DNA from: Lactiplantibacillus plantarum
GTDB lineage: Bacteria > Bacillota > Bacilli > Lactobacillales > Lactobacillaceae
DNA: 64,000 bases
Reading direction: 5' to 3'
NCBI RefSeq assembly: GCF_014131735.1
Contig: NZ_CP039121.1
Coordinates: 2,728,001 to 2,792,000 of the forward strand
How positions within the stretch are numbered: position 1 is the stretch's first letter; each line of letters opens with the position of its first letter. The translations under genes were made by a program, and so were the position numbers. The notes under the pieces were generated by a model. It searched no databases, was not told where the DNA came from, and saw only the letters and a list, made by a program, of their open reading frames with translations. Shown here in pieces: positions 63,422 to 64,000 of this stretch.

Positions 63422-64000
63422 TCACCCAGCAACCTGTCCATCATGAGCGCCAAAGTTTAATTTATCTTGAATCCGATGCCGAAATTCAGCAAAATCGACA
63501 CTCAACCGTGACCGTGGATGTGGTAATGGATTTGTCACAATTTCTTTGATTCTCCCAGGACGAGGCGTCATCACAATAATTCGGTCACTCAAGTAGACTG
63601 CCTCATCGATATCATGAGTAACTAAAATCATCGTCGTCTGTGTCTGCTGCCAAACCTGTTCGATGACATTCTGAATATCCGCACGTGTAAACGCATCAAG
63701 AGCCCCCATCGGCTCATCCAAAAGTAGGAGCTGCGGGTTCATGATAATTGACCGCGCGAGGGCAGCTCGTTGGGCCATCCCACCAGAAACCTGATGCGGA
63801 TAAGCATTTTCAAAGCCTTTTAGCCCCATCAATTCAATATAATGGTCGACCAATTGGTGGTCATAATGCCGACCACGCGTCACTTTCAGGCCGACACTAA
63901 TATTCTCCTTGATTGTTGACCATGGAAAAAGGCTGCCATGTTGGAAAACATAACCGCGAGAATTATCTGGTCGCTTAATCTGCTGATTATCGATCGTTAG
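63422..64000 (-). CDS. ABC transporter ATPase, SsuB/TauB-like (5' end cut by window)
   Basis: This is the cytoplasmic ATPase of an importer of the nitrate/sulfonate/taurine class. The frame is open from base 64000 to the stop at 63422 (192 codons plus stop), so the Walker A motif lies outside. Visible are the Q-loop YVFQHGSLFPWSTIKENI, signature VSGGMAQRAALARS, Walker B LLLLDEPMGALD and the switch His in LVTHDIDEAV. HGSLFPW and RPGRIKEIV are typical of the SsuB/TauB/ThiZ group. The substrate (sulfonate, thiamine precursor or other) depends on the missing partner genes upstream. Confidence 0.93.
   Translation of the reverse strand, partial: LTIDNQQIKRPDNSRGYVFQHGSLFPWSTIKENISVGLKVTRGRHYDHQLVDHYIELMGLKGFENAYPHQVSGGMAQRAALARSIIMNPQLLLLDEPMGALDAFTRADIQNVIEQVWQQTQTTMILVTHDIDEAVYLSDRIIVMTPRPGRIKEIVTNPLPHPRSRLSVDFAEFRHRIQDKLNFGAHDGQVAG

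Overview
The window is a chromosomal segment of a lactic acid bacterium, almost certainly Lactiplantibacillus plantarum or a very close relative. The L-lactate dehydrogenase at 49424-50386 reads as the known L. plantarum LdhL, codon use and base composition are typical, and the lysS-to-pth cluster has the order usual in lactobacilli. I see no prophage, insertion sequence, CRISPR array, integrase or restriction system. This is core genome with strain-level variation, and I found no convincing undescribed multi-gene system.

Layout. 1-2702: a mannose-family PTS operon (IIAB, IIC and a truncated IID) behind a textbook sigma-54 promoter. 2993-9800: a secreted C39-like peptidase, tRNA-Leu, hom-thrB (threonine branch), an SprT-like protein coupled to Tex, and a gene I do not recognise. 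9855-15270: a SERCA-type P-type ATPase behind a Mn2+-sensing yybP-ykoY riboswitch, then nadE-pncB (NAD salvage). 15427-27039: tagA (wall teichoic acid linkage unit), the nagA-nagR pair with its operator, proC, pnuC, an ion permease, two metallophosphoesterases, two small cupins, an unknown gene, tRNA-Tyr and tRNA-Gln, and the peptide transporter dtpT.

27591-33295: a complete rrn operon on the minus strand (16S, tRNA-Ile, tRNA-Ala, 23S, 5S, tRNA-Asn, tRNA-Thr) with a strong promoter and a terminator. 33587-49092: the conserved housekeeping cluster read on the minus strand, pth-mfd-flippase-rqcP-divIC-yabR-tilS-hpt-ftsH-hslO-dus-lysS. 49424-52785: ldhL, an L,D-transpeptidase, and a c-di-AMP-binding CBS protein gene (cbpB) broken by a frameshift.

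53063-63275: queT under a preQ1-I riboswitch, then the divergent arginine regulon, argCJBDF on the minus strand and arginine-specific carAB on the plus strand. They share a 267-bp control region with ARG-box operators. carAB supplies carbamoyl phosphate to the OTCase made by argF. The window ends inside an SsuB/TauB-like ABC ATPase gene.

The strongest second-look items are the Mn2+ riboswitch and what it says about the ATPase substrate, the sigma-54 PTS promoter, the preQ1 riboswitch, the cbpB frameshift, and the operator placement at nagA and argC/carA.
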